Positions 1 to 12,145 of a DNA stretch of 64,000 bases are shown piece by piece (position 1 is the first letter of the stretch; each line of letters starts with the position of its first letter). Under the pieces are notes generated by a model. The model saw only the letters and a list, made by a program, of their open reading frames with translations, was not told the origin of the DNA and did not search any database. Position numbers and translations under genes: made by a program. This stretch comes from Liolophura sinensis. Taxonomy: Eukaryota > Mollusca > Polyplacophora > Chitonida > Chitonidae. Location of the stretch: positions 87,714,644-87,778,643 of the forward strand of contig NC_088295.1 in assembly GCF_032854445.1 (NCBI RefSeq), written 5' to 3'.

Positions 1-433
1 TAGCTTAAAATTATCAATATTTGGTCTATCACTGGCTCATTTCTCTAAAGTGTTACTTTCTATCGTTGTATATCATCTGCCCTTCGTGAATGAGGTCGCG
101 TGCTCGCACCAATCTCAGACGTATTCCTGGATTTTAGTATAACCTCCATTCATGTGACTGTGTAAATTGAAAGGGATAATTTTGATTTCATGGACCTGCG
201 AGGAGTTTGGTCAGAACTGGTCAAGCAGTTGAACTGTTCAAGCAGTTGAACTGGTCAAGTGGTGGCCGTTGATTTGTTGGTCGTAGTTGTGGTCAGTCCA
301 ATCGGGGATTGCACGGGCTTCGCGGGCACTTGACGCTCGAACATTAGGCTGATCGGACATGGAAATCCCGCGCAGGTAAATTGGAGATCGTAGTGATGTA
401 GAGCATTTTATATAACTTACAATACTTTTTATG
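1..433. other. intergenic, no gene seen
   Basis: No coding exon or RNA gene is recognisable. The only pattern is a short direct repeat of ttgaactgttcaagcag / ttgaactggtcaag around 228-258. The stretch ends in the TTTA-rich tail of the SINE that starts at about 434. Confidence 0.5.
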
Positions 434-590
434 TATTTATTTATTTATTTATTTATTTGATTGGTGTCTTACGTCGTTCCCAAGAATATTTCACTTATAC
501 GACGGCGACCACCATTATGGTGGGAGGAAACCGGGCAGTACCCGGGGGAACCCCACGACCATCCGCTGGTTGGTGGCAGGCCTTCCCACA
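434..590 (-). mobile_element. 5'-truncated tRNA-derived SINE (tail half)
   Basis: The plus strand shows (ttta)n, then gattggtgtcttacgtcg, the aagaatatttcacttatacg block, the gaaaccgggcag block and cttcccaca. This is the reverse complement of the 3' half of the SINE that is complete at 41717-41985. The copy stops at cttcccaca, before the tRNA-like head with its A and B boxes. It is almost identical to the copy at 3072-3225, which stops at the same base, so the two may form a short subfamily or be copies of one another. No target-site duplication is evident. Confidence 0.85.
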
Positions 591-1712
591 CAATAATGTA
601 GAGTGATAGTAATATACGGTTTTGCATGCTAACCGTGGTGAAAAGTGAAATATTGTCACGTAGAACATTTCCATTTTGTAATATTAACAATATTTACGGT
701 ACACCAATTAGAGAAGGGTTTAAACTGGTTAGTCCTGAAAGTGTGACTGAGCTAGTTTTGTAAAGTGGGTGCCATTATAATTTTGTAAATTATCTGTTTT
801 CATAATTTCATTTCGTGCTCAGATGTGATGATGCTGATGAAAATCGCGATTTTGGCTATTGGAATCCACCTGTAAATACTGTTTGTCAATTTAGGCAGTT
901 TCCGGTGTTGTTTTCATGCACATGTAACCGTAGGACTTCGTAATGACCCTTGCTTTACTTTACATATGAAAGTGTCCAGAAACCTACTCAATCGACAGCT
1001 TATGGCACTGCGACTCGCGTACTTCCGCCAGGAGATTTCCAATCAATTATTGCTCGTTCCTTGTAAATGTGTATTTACTTGTGTGTGAAGCAAATGCGTA
1101 TAGGACTACATTCGGATCCGATTCATTCCTTGGCACATCATTATACAACAGTAACAAGTAGTGCCATGAACGGTGATGTGCTTTTTTCGAGGCACAGCGC
1201 TACAAGGCAATACTGGTGATGGCAAAAGAGCGCGAAGAGTCAGTGTACCCTGTGTTGTTGTTTATTTCATATACACTTCAGAGTTGTCACTACAGCCGCT
1301 TTACAATGCCATGGTGTTTTGAACTCCTGTCAGTGTCAATAACTAAGGTGCCTATCGATCTATGTTAAGTGGAACCTGATTGGGCCATGAATCATGCATA
1401 TTTGCGAAGGAAAGTGATGGGCTATGAAAAGTTAATATATCTTAGTAAATCAAGGTAGGCGATGTCGGACATTGCTAGCTTGATTAAACAAAGATGATAT
1501 AGTGCGGCCTGGATAAAAACAGATATTTTGATGCATTTTGACCTTTGCCCCTATCCAACGGATAGGGTAAGCATTGTGTTTATGGATATGTTATTGCATG
1601 TGTTAATGAAGTTCCTGTCTATTCGTCAAGCTGTATGTGTATTCAAAATTGTTTGCTGGGGGTTGCATGATGCTAGAGATTTTGCTATGATGCAAAATTG
1701 TATGCATGATGC
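591..1712. other. intergenic, no gene seen
   Basis: No exon with domain content or a credible long frame is visible. Towards 1650-1712 there is a short imperfect repeat of gcatgatgctagag just before the 24-bp minisatellite, which may be its degenerate edge. Confidence 0.5.
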
Positions 1713-3071
1713 TAGAGGGTTATGAGTCTATATAGTGCCATAGGGGGTTATGAATCTTTAGTGCTATAGGGGGTTATGAGCCTGTGGTGATAGGGGGTTA
1801 TGGGCCTGTGGTGATAGGAGGTTATGGGCCTGTGGTGATAGGGGGTTATGGACCTGTGGTGATAGGGGGCTATGAGCCTGTGGTGATAGGGGGTTATGAG
1901 CCTGTGGTGATAGGGGGTTATGAGCCTGTGGTGATAGGGGATTATGAGCCTGTGGTGATAGGCGGTTATGAGCCTGTGGTGATAGGGGGTTATGAGCCTG
2001 TGGTGATAGGGGGTTATGAGCCTGTGGTGATAGGGGGTTATGGACCTGTGGTGATAGGGGGCTATGAGCCTGTGGTGATAGGGGGTTATGAGCCTGTGGT
2101 GATAGGGGATTATGAGCCTGTGGTGATAGGGGGTTATGAGCCTGTGGTGATAGGCGGTTATGAGCCTGTGGTGATAGGCGGTTATGAGCCTGTGGTGATA
2201 GGGGTTATGAGCCTGTGGTGATAGGTGGTTATGAGCCTGTGGTGATAGGTGGTTATGAGCCTGTGGTGATAGGGGATTATGAGCCTGTGGTGATAGGGGG
2301 TTATGAGCCTGTGGTGATAGGGGGCTATGAGCCTGTGGTGATAGGGGATTATGAGCCTGTGGTGATAGGGGGTTATGGGCCTGTGGTGATAGGGGGTTAT
2401 GAGCCTGTGGTGATAGGGGATTATGAGCCTGTGGTGATAGGCGGTTATGAGCCTGTGGTGATAGGGGGTTATGAGCCTGTGGTGATAGGGGGTTATGAGC
2501 CTGTGGTGATAGGGGGTTATGGACCTGTGGTGATAGGGGGCTATGAGCCTGTGGTGATAGGGGGTTATGAGCCTGTGGTGATAGGGGATTATGAGCCTGT
2601 GGTGATAGGGGGTTATGAGCCTGTGGTGATAGGCGGTTATGAGCCTGTGGTGATAGGCGGTTATGAGCCTGTGGTGATAGGGGTTATGAGCCTGTGGTGA
2701 TAGGTGGTTATGAGCCTGTGGTGATAGGTGGTTATGAGCCTGTGGTGATAGGGGATTATGAGCCTGTGGTGATAGGGGGTTATGAGCCTGTGGTGATAGG
2801 CGGTTATGAGCCTGTGGTGATAGGGGTTATGAGCCTGTGGTGATAGGTGGTTATGAGCCTGTGGTGATAGGGGGTTATGAGCCTGTGGTGATAGGGGGTT
2901 ATGAGCCTGTGGTGATAGGGGGTTATGAGCCTGTAGTGATAGGGGGTTATGAGCCTGTGGTGATAGGGGGTTATGAGCCTGTGGTGATAGGGGGTTATGA
3001 TAGGGGGTTATGAGCCTGTGGTGATAGGGGGTTATGAGCCTGTGGTGATAGGGGTTATTAACCTGTGGTGA
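1713..3071. repeat. 24-bp minisatellite (open frame VIGGYEPV)
   Basis: More than 50 tandem copies of gtgatagggggttatgagcc + tgtg (24 bp). Because 24 is a multiple of three and the unit lacks a stop in one plus frame, it reads as repeated VIGGYEPV. Variants change G to D (GDY) and E to G. Units of 23 bp (one g missing) occur near 2200, 2680 and 2822 and break the frame, giving separate stop-free runs (1784-2221 and 2215-2700). Variant order repeats with a 479-bp offset: about 1890-2308 matches 2369-2787, so a 20-unit block was duplicated. There is no signal peptide, splice signal or stable start, and a non-coding minisatellite is the best reading. Confidence 0.95.
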
Positions 3072-3225
3072 TTTATTTATTTATTTATTTATTTGATTGG
3101 TGTCTTACGTCGTTCCCAAGAATATTTCACTTATACGACGGCGACCACCATTATGGTGGGAGGAAACCGGGCAGTACCCGGGGGAACCCACGACCATCCG
3201 CTGGTTGGTGGCAGGCCTTCCCACA
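3072..3225 (-). mobile_element. 5'-truncated SINE inside the minisatellite
   Basis: Same truncated element as 434-590, with a TTTA tail on the left and cttcccaca as its right end. It sits between gtggtgat and agggggttatg, interrupting a 24-bp unit, with repeat units continuing on both sides. Over about 150 bp it differs from the first copy by roughly one base (ccccacg against cccacg). No target duplication longer than two bases is visible. Confidence 0.88.
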
Positions 3226-3345
3226 TAGGGGGTTATGAGCCTTTGGTGATAGGGGGCTATGAGCCTGTGGTGATAGGAGGTTGTGAGCCTGTGGTGATAG
3301 GGGGTTATGGGCCTGTGGTGATAGGGGGTTATGTGCCTGTGGGGC
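3226..3345. repeat. 24-bp minisatellite, right remainder
   Basis: About five further units continue after the SINE. They are more diverged than the main array (cctttggtg, gaggttgtgag, ttatgtgcctgtggggctgg) and fade out near 3345. Greater divergence at the edge is usual for tandem arrays. Confidence 0.9.
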
Positions 3346-3371
3346 TGGGCGGGGAGTACATTGCAACTTTA

Positions 3372-3632
3372 TATTTATTTATTTGAGTGGTGTTTTAGCC
3401 GTACTCAAGAATATTTCACTTCTACGACAGTGGCCAGCATTATGGTGGCTGGAATCCAGGCAGAGCCCGGGGGAACCCAGCACCATCCGCTGGTTGCTGA
3501 TAGGCCATTCCACGTACGGCCGGAGAAGAAGCCAGCATGAGCTGGACTTGAACTCACAGCGACCACATTGGTGAGAGGCTACTAGGTCATTACGCTGCGT
3601 TAGCGCGCTACCCAACTGAGCAACGGAGGCCC
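3372..3632 (-). mobile_element. tRNA-derived SINE, near full length
   Basis: Reads from the TTTA tail (3372) through the ctcaagaatatttcacttct block to the tRNA-like head. The head has a B-box-like ggacttgaact (reverse complement agttcaagtcc, near 3543) and an A-box-like cccaactgagcaacgg near 3610-3625. Several mismatches to the 41717-41985 copy indicate an older insertion. Confidence 0.9.
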
Positions 3633-5820
3633 TGCTACTTCATAAGTTTATACATTAACAGCTGAAATAAAACCCTGAGTTAAACTGACCGAATTTCACC
3701 AGTAATACGTCTGACCGTTCACGAAGTATCACATTGCCGTAACTGCTCTGGTTTGATTGCGCTGTCTTTTATCCTGTATGGTTGTATTACACATCTGGCA
3801 TAACTTATAAAAAAATCACCGGATGGGTCACAGGAAAATTTGCTGTGTAACAATATTGTGTTTTCTAGATTATTGGTCACAGATGGAATCGCTTAAGTAG
3901 GAGAAATTTAACAAAATGTTCTGACCTTAAGGCTAGTAAATGGAGAGTAGACCTATATATAGAAGGTTGCTAGTGAGAACACAAAATACTGTGCGTCTCT
4001 CCGTCATGTCCACACTGACACAGTTATTACTTTCATTGGGCAAATTAAGAGAGAAGGATTAATAATGGTTTGATATATATTATTTTAACCCATGAATTTA
4101 TAACTTAGCGTGTTAATACTGATACGAAGTTTGTTTACATAACTAATGTGTGTCTGTGCGAATGTGTGGTCAGATCGTGGTCATGTAGAGAGCTAATGGC
4201 GTGGCCTACCAACTGTACCTTCAAAAACAAGAGAGTCCGTGAATACTTTATTCTGTTTCATCACAGAAACATCATTACTACACTATATTCATTGTTTTGT
4301 CATGAATCAATGAATGGAAATGTTTTGTATCCTCCCCCCCAAAAACATAACATGAAACAAAAACAGTAATATGTAATATAAACGCTTATACACAACACAG
4401 TTCCGTTTTGTCAGTTTAGGGTATTTAACAAAATTTTCAAACGTTTACAGGATCATACCCAATTCATGTACAACAGTCGATGTCTAACTGCGTCACAGCT
4501 TTCGCTTAATTCAGTACGTTATCGTTTTTTTCTGGTTTCTCCACCGTAAAAAACTACATACGTGCATATAATGGAAAAGTTCTGCCCATTCTACAACAGT
4601 TATTATTACATTACTATATGGCCACACAGTGGAAACTTCTGAAAACACACCGTCTCAAAACCGTTCTGTACTGAGAGAAATGTAAGGTTTCCCCGTCCTG
4701 TTTGTCTCTTTTATGTTCTTCAGTCAGCCTCCAAATCGCCATGTATAGAGCTGCCATCCTGATCAAACGGTTCTCAAAGGAGATAAGGATTCTTTGAAAC
4801 GGACATACTAAGTTAATTGTGTACAATGACTTCTGATCTGGGGAGGGGAACAAGTCGCATTAAAGGCAAGAGAACAGTTTCCCGATCTCGTATCTTTGAA
4901 TAAAAGAAAAAAAATTGAAATAATAATGTAGGTAGTACTTGAATTTAAACATCGTTGTAAACGTCACATTATCGCGGTTTAATTCCATGCATCGATATGT
5001 AAAATCGTGATACGGAATTGTAAACACATTATTAAATGTAAACACATTTTTAGGTGTAAACACATTGTCTAACACTCGGCTTGCCGTTGGCTCGTGACGG
5101 CATTCCTTGTCACTTAGATTCGAGACCTGTATGTTTCATTCTACCCAGCTTTCAGAGATGCAGATCTGGTTTGAAATCAAGAGGATTGTGGGACTGACAG
5201 CAGCTTGTTTTTTTTTCTTGATATTAACTCGTTATAGTGGGAAAAAGATGAGATCATATTTTTTGGAAGAGCAGCCGAGTCAATCCTAGCAGTGGAGAGA
5301 CGTAATACGGATATGGCGGTTTCCGAAATTCGAATGATGTCTTAGTGGATGCGTTTGTTATATTTGTGTTAACTGCGAATTTATGGTCTTTATTTTCCTG
5401 CAAAATGAAGGGTATGTCGTTGTGCACAGCTGTACATTTAAGGACAGAGCGTGAAGGAGAGAAGATATAGTTCCATGCAGGTTCCATAGTAGTTTAATGA
5501 AGATGCTAAGCTGGGACTGCGCCAAATAAAGATAATAAACGATGAACTCTTCTGTATTTAGCTAGAGTGAATGATATGTATACTGAGTTGCCCCTCCAAC
5601 ATTCATCAATATATTTTTGTATTAGCCGGGTAACTTTACCTGTAACGTGTAATGTAACCTTAAAAATAATAAGATAACATTTCAATCAAATTAATAAATG
5701 AGGTAGATTTTAAATATCAGGTTAATCCAAATCAGACACCACTCTGTTCAGTTTAAACAATGTAGTGATGCAACAACAATAATTGATGACAAACATATTG
5801 ACATAAGTATATTTATAAAC
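3633..5820. other. intergenic, no gene seen
   Basis: AT-rich sequence with only short frames and no recognisable domains, splice-bounded exons or RNA genes. Near 5035-5070 there is a small imperfect repeat of gtaaacacatt (three copies). Confidence 0.5.
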
Positions 5821-6120
5821 AGCCTAATTGTACGGATGTTATAGCATGATCTAGACAGTCAGCCTAACTGTATCTATGTTATGGAATGCTCTAGACAGTC
5901 AGCCTAATTGTACGTATGCTATAGCATGATCTTGACAGTCAGCCTAATTGTGCGTATGTTATGGCATGATCTTGACAGTCAGCCTAATTGTGCGTATGTT
6001 ATGGCATGATCTAGACAGTCAGCCTAATTGTACGTATGTTATGGCATGATCTAGACAGTCAGCCTAATTGTATGGTATGTTATAGCGTGATCTAGACAGT
6101 CAGCCTAATTGTACGTACCG
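5821..6120. repeat. 40-bp tandem repeat, about 7.5 copies
   Basis: The unit is ctagacagtcagcctaattg + tacgtatgttatggcatgat (40 bp), starting at 5851, 5891, 5931, 5971, 6011 and 6051, with partial units at both ends. The last units contain a small insertion (tatggtatgttatagcgtgat). Copies differ by point changes such as tacg/tgcg. No open frame spans it. Confidence 0.95.
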
Positions 6121-6890
6121 CTATGTTATGGTAGTGATGTAGTTGATGGTCATAAAACCTTTATTTTGTTGACAGATATCTGGTCTACCATTGTCAAACA
6201 CCATTTTCTGCTATCCCAAGTATTTTAAGTTTTGCTTTACTTGAATGGGTGTTTTACACGTGTTTTTCAGCTATTTGTCACTTTCCCTGTCAACTGTACA
6301 ATTTCCTCCGACATAATCCATTCTCAGATCAAAATAAAAATGTATTCTGTATACTGTGTCAAATTATCGTGAATGGTGACCAGAATCAGTAGAGTTTTGG
6401 TACCAGCTAATGATGCTTTTCAGGACTTGTCTCTTGTTCAGGTGACTTTAGATGGCAACGGCTGGTTCGTCGGCATCACACATCCATGCATTTCACTGAT
6501 CTTTGATTAATATTTTTGAAACTGAACTGTTAACCATTCTGGTTCATTTGGGTCTGCTTCCCATGAGATTAGCAAGACTTTCTTTTTCCATTGTGCTTTC
6601 TAGGACTTCGTCCCATTCATCCGTGAGCCTTATGGCTGCTATAGCATAGTCCGATTTCGGACCACATCGAAGGCCTCTAACTGTTCTCACATGTCATTTA
6701 GAATGTCTTCTTTGATCAATTCGTGTCTGTACATTTGTCGGGTTTTCCTGGATTGCTATCTAATTATGAAATCAGTCAGCATGTTTGTGTCAAAGTTTTA
6801 CACACAGGTTTTTACTGTTTGTGTATGCGGACTTTTTTCGACTCCTATTTACACATTTATGGCTTAAGCGTACAAACCACATTTATAACA
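6121..6890. other. intergenic, no gene seen
   Basis: No gene or known repeat recognised. Short open frames at 6723-7009 run into the next tandem array and have no domain content. Confidence 0.45.
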
Positions 6891-7600
6891 CAGCTTTTGT
6901 GTACAAGACTCCTTATAAAGTGTATGAGGCAGGGCTTGTGTGTGTCAAGCACGGTTTCTCTGTTGATTGTGTGTATGAAGTAAACAAGTCAGGACTTGTG
7001 TGGTGTTAGGCACAGTTCCTCTGTGATAGTGTGTATAAAGTGTACAAACCTTAACATGTGTGTGTTAAGCACGGTTTCTCTGTGATAGCGATTATAAAGT
7101 GTATGAGGCAGAGCTTGTGTGTGATATTGTGCATAAAGTGTATGAACCAGGACTTGTGTGTGTGTTAAGCACGGTTTCCTCTGTGATAGTGTGTATAAAG
7201 TGTACAAGACAGGGTCTGTGTGTGTTAAGCACTTTTTCTCTGTGATAGTTTGTATAAAGTGTATGCGCCAGGGCTTATGTGTGTCAAGCACGGTTCGTCT
7301 GTGATAGTGTGTATAAAACTAGCGTACAGGGAATGTTTGCACAACCCAGGGTTTGTGTGTGTTCCTCCGTGATAGTGTGTATCAAGTGTACGAGCCAGGG
7401 TTTGTGTGTGTCAAGCACTGTTCGTCTGTGATAGTGTATATAAAACTAGGGTACAGGGAATGTTTGCTCAACCCAGGGTTTGTGTGTGTTCCTCTGCGAT
7501 AGTGTGTATCAAGTGTACGAGCCAGGGCTTGTGTGTGTTAAGCACAGTTACTCTGTGATAGTGTGTATCGAGTGTACAAGCCAGGACCAGGGTATCCCAA
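6891..7600. repeat. about 61-bp degenerate tandem repeat
   Basis: Units run gtgttaagcacggtttctct + gtgatagtgtgtataaagtg + tacaagccagggcttgtgtg and recur every 60-62 bp (for example near 6940, 7002, 7062, 7160, 7220, 7282). From about 7282 to 7520 two copies of a roughly 120-bp composite unit containing actagggtacagggaatgtt appear, so the array has a second-order level. The 100-residue minus frame at 6989-7291 (repeated LTHT...LYT) is a by-product. Confidence 0.9.
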
Positions 7601-8946
7601 GCATAATTCCACTCTGAGACGTATATGTTATAATCATGTCTCTTATTACTTATTCAGAGAATAGTGAGTTATTGTGATGAAGGTAAACAATCCCATGGTG
7701 AATATACATGAATGTCATAACTGAATTCGCAAACAGCGACGGTAAACAGCTGTAATCATGGAACATTTTTTATGTTGTGCCCCGCTTTACTACCAGTTAC
7801 TTTGTGGTAAGCCAGTATAATCTATCACGACCACTCAATAGCTGCTGCCAGAAGAAACCATCTGCTAAAGGGCTGCTGAACACGAGGTCTAGCCCTGGGA
7901 TAAGCACCACTTGACCCTTCGTTGATTCCATCTCCGCTACTCTGCTAACACAATTGGCCACCCAAACCTTACATAATTTCCCAATAAACAAGCCTTCCTG
8001 TTTCGCTTTTACACTGAGAGGGTAATGGGTTAGTTTTTCTCACTGTGCGGTCAGCGGATAATTTCTACGTTTATCAAGTGCTTTGTGGAGCACGTCTCTG
8101 ATGGTGAAGGTAGATCCAAGCCTTTGTAGAAGACCCTTGTTTCCTGTAAAAAGAGCCAACATTGATTCACATCGCCTTCAAATGATGTGTCTATTGGGTT
8201 ACATTTGGAGCATGTGTTCACGGAGAAAAGGTAAATGACGTCCTTTTGCAGAAGCAACCGTTTCTTTATCTATTACAACACTAACAACTCATGCTAGTTG
8301 AAAGAAAATGGTTGTAGACATGGTCATTTAGATTAACATCTCTAGTATCGAATTTTGTATAGTACCTTGTGTGTCGTCGCAAACGTTTTGAAGTTCGCTT
8401 CATTCATAGTCGTCTTGTATCTCGAAAGCCTCGTGGTATGCAGACATTGAATTGGAGGGTGGCTTAGCTGTTCACCTGCCCACGTGCTAAGTGTCTACAC
8501 CTGTCCTCTACATACAAGTTACCTACATATTATCAGCCTATAACAAACCTATCACCTGACGATCGTCATCCCTCAGCTCACTGAACACGCACCATTACAA
8601 AGGCAATCGCTCTATTCTCTCGACTCAGTATAAATGTGTTCTACTCTCAGAAGATGTAGATGTCTTTCCTGTGTCATAATGTTGGACTCTTAGTCGACAT
8701 TGCGGACATTTGACTCTTTAGTTCGTTGTGTATTTGCCACGAGGTTACCCATTAGTATTAGCGCTGTTGATTGCAGATGTTCACCCCTTATTGGTGAAAG
8801 AACAATCTGAATAAACCCGGCTGTATATAGGAATATTCTTACATCCCGTTACATTTATTTAGGTTGGTGAAAGACAAGCAGTCATCATGGCAGTCAGATC
8901 ACGCAAACGGTCACACGACGTTTGACAGCCGCTCATTGTCACCAAG
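7601..8946. other. intergenic, no gene seen
   Basis: No recognisable exon, RNA gene or known transposon. Several short frames exist on both strands, none with domain content. Confidence 0.45.
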
Positions 8947-8970
8947 CCCCCCCCCCCCCCCCCCCCCCCG
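8947..8970. repeat. poly-C tract (about 24 C)
   Basis: An uninterrupted run of C ending in gcgcc. Such runs are prone to length error in both sequencing and replication. Shorter poly-G or poly-C runs also occur near 16700, 32066 and 61086. Confidence 0.95.
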
Positions 8971-9379
8971 CGCCAACAGTGATGAGAGCAGAGGAATTAG
9001 TCCACTGCTCTAAGTAAATCCCCGGAAATGTTTCTCTGACAAGCCCTTTTTTCACTAGAGCTATAGCTCATTACTTCCGGGAACTCTTTGACAGAGACGA
9101 TTTTATAAATACAAAATATATGCTGCGGAAATCGTATCCTCACTGGGATTAGGGTAGCGAAGTGCCTATACATATTCAGATTTCTCCATAAGCCGGCTGC
9201 AGTTATGAAACGAGTTCTTAATACCTTTAATATCCTACAGTGGGACTCGGATGTTATCAAATTCGGTCTAATAAGTCGGACATGTAATCTGTCTTTCTAA
9301 GAAATTACAAATTCTTACAGTTTATCTTCCCAAGTGAAAGTTTCAGTTTTTGTTTCTGTCAGCATAGCCACTAAAAGGT

Positions 9380-9640
9380 GTATTGGGCTACAGTGCAGGG
9401 AAATGATGGGTACCGCGCTGGTCCTGACTGTTAAATCACTGGTTCACTGTGACTGTCTGGCCCCTTACCAATGAGATCGCGCGTTCGAATCCTGCTCTCC
9501 CTGCTTCGGCAGCAAACTTAAGTCAGGAGATTTGCAAGGTGCGTGACAAACGGAAGTTGCTTTCGCCGGTCATTCCAGTTTTCTCCATATACACCTGAAA
9601 CCACTACATACACCGAACAGTTCTTGACCACAGCATTGAA
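9380..9640 (+). mobile_element. possible tRNA-derived SINE fragment
   Basis: The stretch ggccccttaccaatgagatc followed by gcgcgttcgaatcctgctct resembles a tRNA-like head with a B box (gttcgaatcc near 9483). The part after it (cggcagcaaacttaagtcag, ggtcattccagttttctcc) looks like a SINE body. I infer the family from the B-box context only. Confidence 0.4.
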
Positions 9641-9718
9641 CAAAAATGAAGTACATGACTGAAGAAAATACTAACATTATAGCTACATGTAAGTATGTAA
9701 GTATGTATATGGTGACAG

Positions 9719-9850
9719 TGAGGTAGGCTGTTCGAATCCCGCTCTTGGTGGATCGACTGCGGGTTTATGTTAGGTGTTTTGTCATGTGCCTGGTGAGACG
9801 CGGTGGTTTGGTATCAGTTCTCCGCCGTGGAGAGAAATAAAATCTTACAG
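9719..9850 (+). mobile_element. possible second tRNA-SINE fragment
   Basis: gtaggctgttcgaatcccgc has a B-box-like gttcgaatccc, followed by ctcttggtggatcgactgcg and ggtatcagttctccgccgtg. The layout parallels the piece at 9380-9640, but no A box or poly-A/TTTA end was identified. Confidence 0.35.
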
Positions 9851-11744
9851 GAGAGCAAGGGTTAACATAAATGTACACGGACGGTTTTGTTCAGACTTGT
9901 AAAGCCATTAAAATGGTTAAACATTGTTTTATTTTACTGTACATAAAACTGAAATTTTCTTGCCACCTACATACATGTAGAATTGCACGTTACTAGGCAT
10001 ACAGTGTAGTTGACCAAATATTGTGAGAGTATCTTAACCGATGAACCGTCAATGTTTTCCCTGACAAGGCTATATCAAGTACTTGACAGACCACAGCTTA
10101 ATGCCAGACACCAGAAGTTTTAGCTGCTTGTCAAGAAGCCAGGATGCTTACGATTATCAAGCAGCGTAATGCTTTTAGCATAGCGGCGAATATCCATAAG
10201 GTTGTATAATTACAACATAACATAAGTTCCAAGATAAGAGATATTTTTATTTCATATTTACAAAATCAGGATAGGTAAAGTAAAATACTAAAAATATAAA
10301 CAATAAGAAATATTTAATTAAAAACACGACTAGTTCTACGACTAGTTCTACGACTAGTTCATGGATCTCATGGCTGAAGGGAACTAGATAGGATACAATG
10401 AACAAACAAACAGCATAGTGCTTGTAACTCCAACCAGTCGATTTTCCTGACCGTGCATTACTCGGAAACAATGTTAAGGGCACTTTTACGCTGGAAATCC
10501 AGGCCGACAATGTTTTCAACCCCAGCCTATGGAAGATTCTTATGTTAGGGGAAGCTATAGACCTTCCAAAATATCCTCAAACCAAAGATTATCACAAAAT
10601 CATAATCGTTTCATTATGAAATTCCTTTATTGTTAATGTATGATTGGAGTTATCCTAGTGTTAAGGTAACCCTATGTATTTCATCTAAATCGTTTCCCTT
10701 GTTTATTAGCTTGGGGTTAAAGTAGCTTAATAGATCATTTCTGCCTTATCAAGATGACTCCTTGTAACAGGAAGTGAAAACTATTGCCCCTGCACCTGTT
10801 GATCTTCTATTGGTCACCATGAGGAAAACACTAGATATGAAATGACCTCTACCCTTCTATAGCATTGGCCTCCTGGCACGAGATTGACCCACGTGTTCAG
10901 AGTACCTCCTCGAGGTGATCGTCGATAAGAATATGACGAGATCACCAGTCATAGTGGTACATTCGGTATGTAGAGCTCACACTTCCTGCTTCCTATGAGA
11001 ACGCTCTAGTTATTAAAAACACTCCAGTAAGATTACTGCACCCGAGATTAGATTTCGCGATACTGGGAGGTGTTTAACATTTAAAATATTCTACACACAT
11101 ATATAAGCTTGTTGGAGAAGAAGTGCCGCCTAATTAGCATTGTTTTCAGCAGAATTTAAATCAATATAATTCGACAAGTTAAATTTTCACATATCACTAG
11201 ACATCGGTTGAATGTTGACCACGAATTTACAGCCCACGCTCACTATACCCACGTGGCCTGGGTAACAGGGAATACCGCACATAGGCTACTGTTTGGAAAG
11301 TTGTTCATATCCTGGCATATATATATACAATGTTCCAATAATAATGTTTGGAGGTTAGAAGTATTAATCGACATCAACTGTACAAATATTCAACAATGTG
11401 ATACAATTGTTTTTGCGACAGAGATAGTCCAGTAGGAGTAAAGCTAAAGGTATAAGACTTCAAGTGTCCTTAAAATAGGCCCATGTATACTTCTGTTTTC
11501 CTCTTTACTGTACCAAGCTTTTGAATATATAGTGATTTATAATACGTAAATGACGCGTGTATTCAATGCACCAGAACTAATTTCATTGTTTAAGTGCCAT
11601 GAAGTAAGCCAAGAGGTTATCTGCAGTGTACGATTTGATATCAGTATTTGTCAGTATACGCTGTAATCACATCAATTTATATATCTAGGTCTGCATATCA
11701 CAGATCACAACGCAAATTTTGTTATTGCCACGTCGAAAGGAGCA
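9851..11744. other. intergenic, one tiny repeat
   Basis: No gene recognised. At 10327-10360 there is a 14-bp unit, acgactagttctac, in about 2.5 tandem copies, which reads LVVELVVELVV on the minus strand by chance. Confidence 0.45.
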
Positions 11745-11835
11745 GCTGCAGTCAGCATGAGATGGACTTGAACTCACAGCGATCGCACTGGTGGGAGGCT
11801 CCTGATCCATTGCGGCCTGCTGCTGTGCCACTGCT
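11745..11835 (-). mobile_element. SINE head fragment
   Basis: agtcagcatgagatggactt + gaactcacagcgatcgcact matches the tRNA-like head of the main SINE family on the minus strand (compare 41885-41930), including the B box. The tail half is absent, and the A-box end is degraded beyond about 11835. Confidence 0.75.
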
Positions 11836-11989
11836 CAAGAACATCTGCTCAAGTTGGCAATGATTGATTACTGGACATCATTTATCTGAAAAGTTGCCTC
11901 TTGCGTTAATCTTTATCCGCGGGATGCTTACTGGGTTTGAGAAAGACTTATCTGACCGACCTTTTATCTGACCTGGTGTGATATAAGCT

Positions 11990-12145
11990 TACTTGGTTTG
12001 GGAGATGCCTATTCGATTTAGAAGATATTTGTAAGCTTTGAAAGATGCCTGTTCCGTTTGATGCTTGTTTGGTTTAGAAGATGCTTATTTGGTTTGGGAG
12101 ACGCTTGTTTGGTGTGCCGTAGATGCTTATTCCGTTTGAGAGATG
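11990..12145. repeat. about 20-bp degenerate tandem repeat
   Basis: Variants of gatgcttatttggtttggga recur from about 11990 to 12145 (gatgcctattcgatttagaa, gatgcttgtttggtttagaa, gacgcttgtttggtgtg). Spacing is irregular and the copies are diverged. Confidence 0.7.

Noticed and set aside
3151-3366. Minus-strand frame with SPQAHNPL repeats
   Set aside because: Reverse reading of the 24-bp minisatellite and SINE; not a gene.
5821-6120. CRISPR-like array of 40-bp units
   Set aside because: Units are directly adjacent with no variable spacers; an ordinary tandem repeat.
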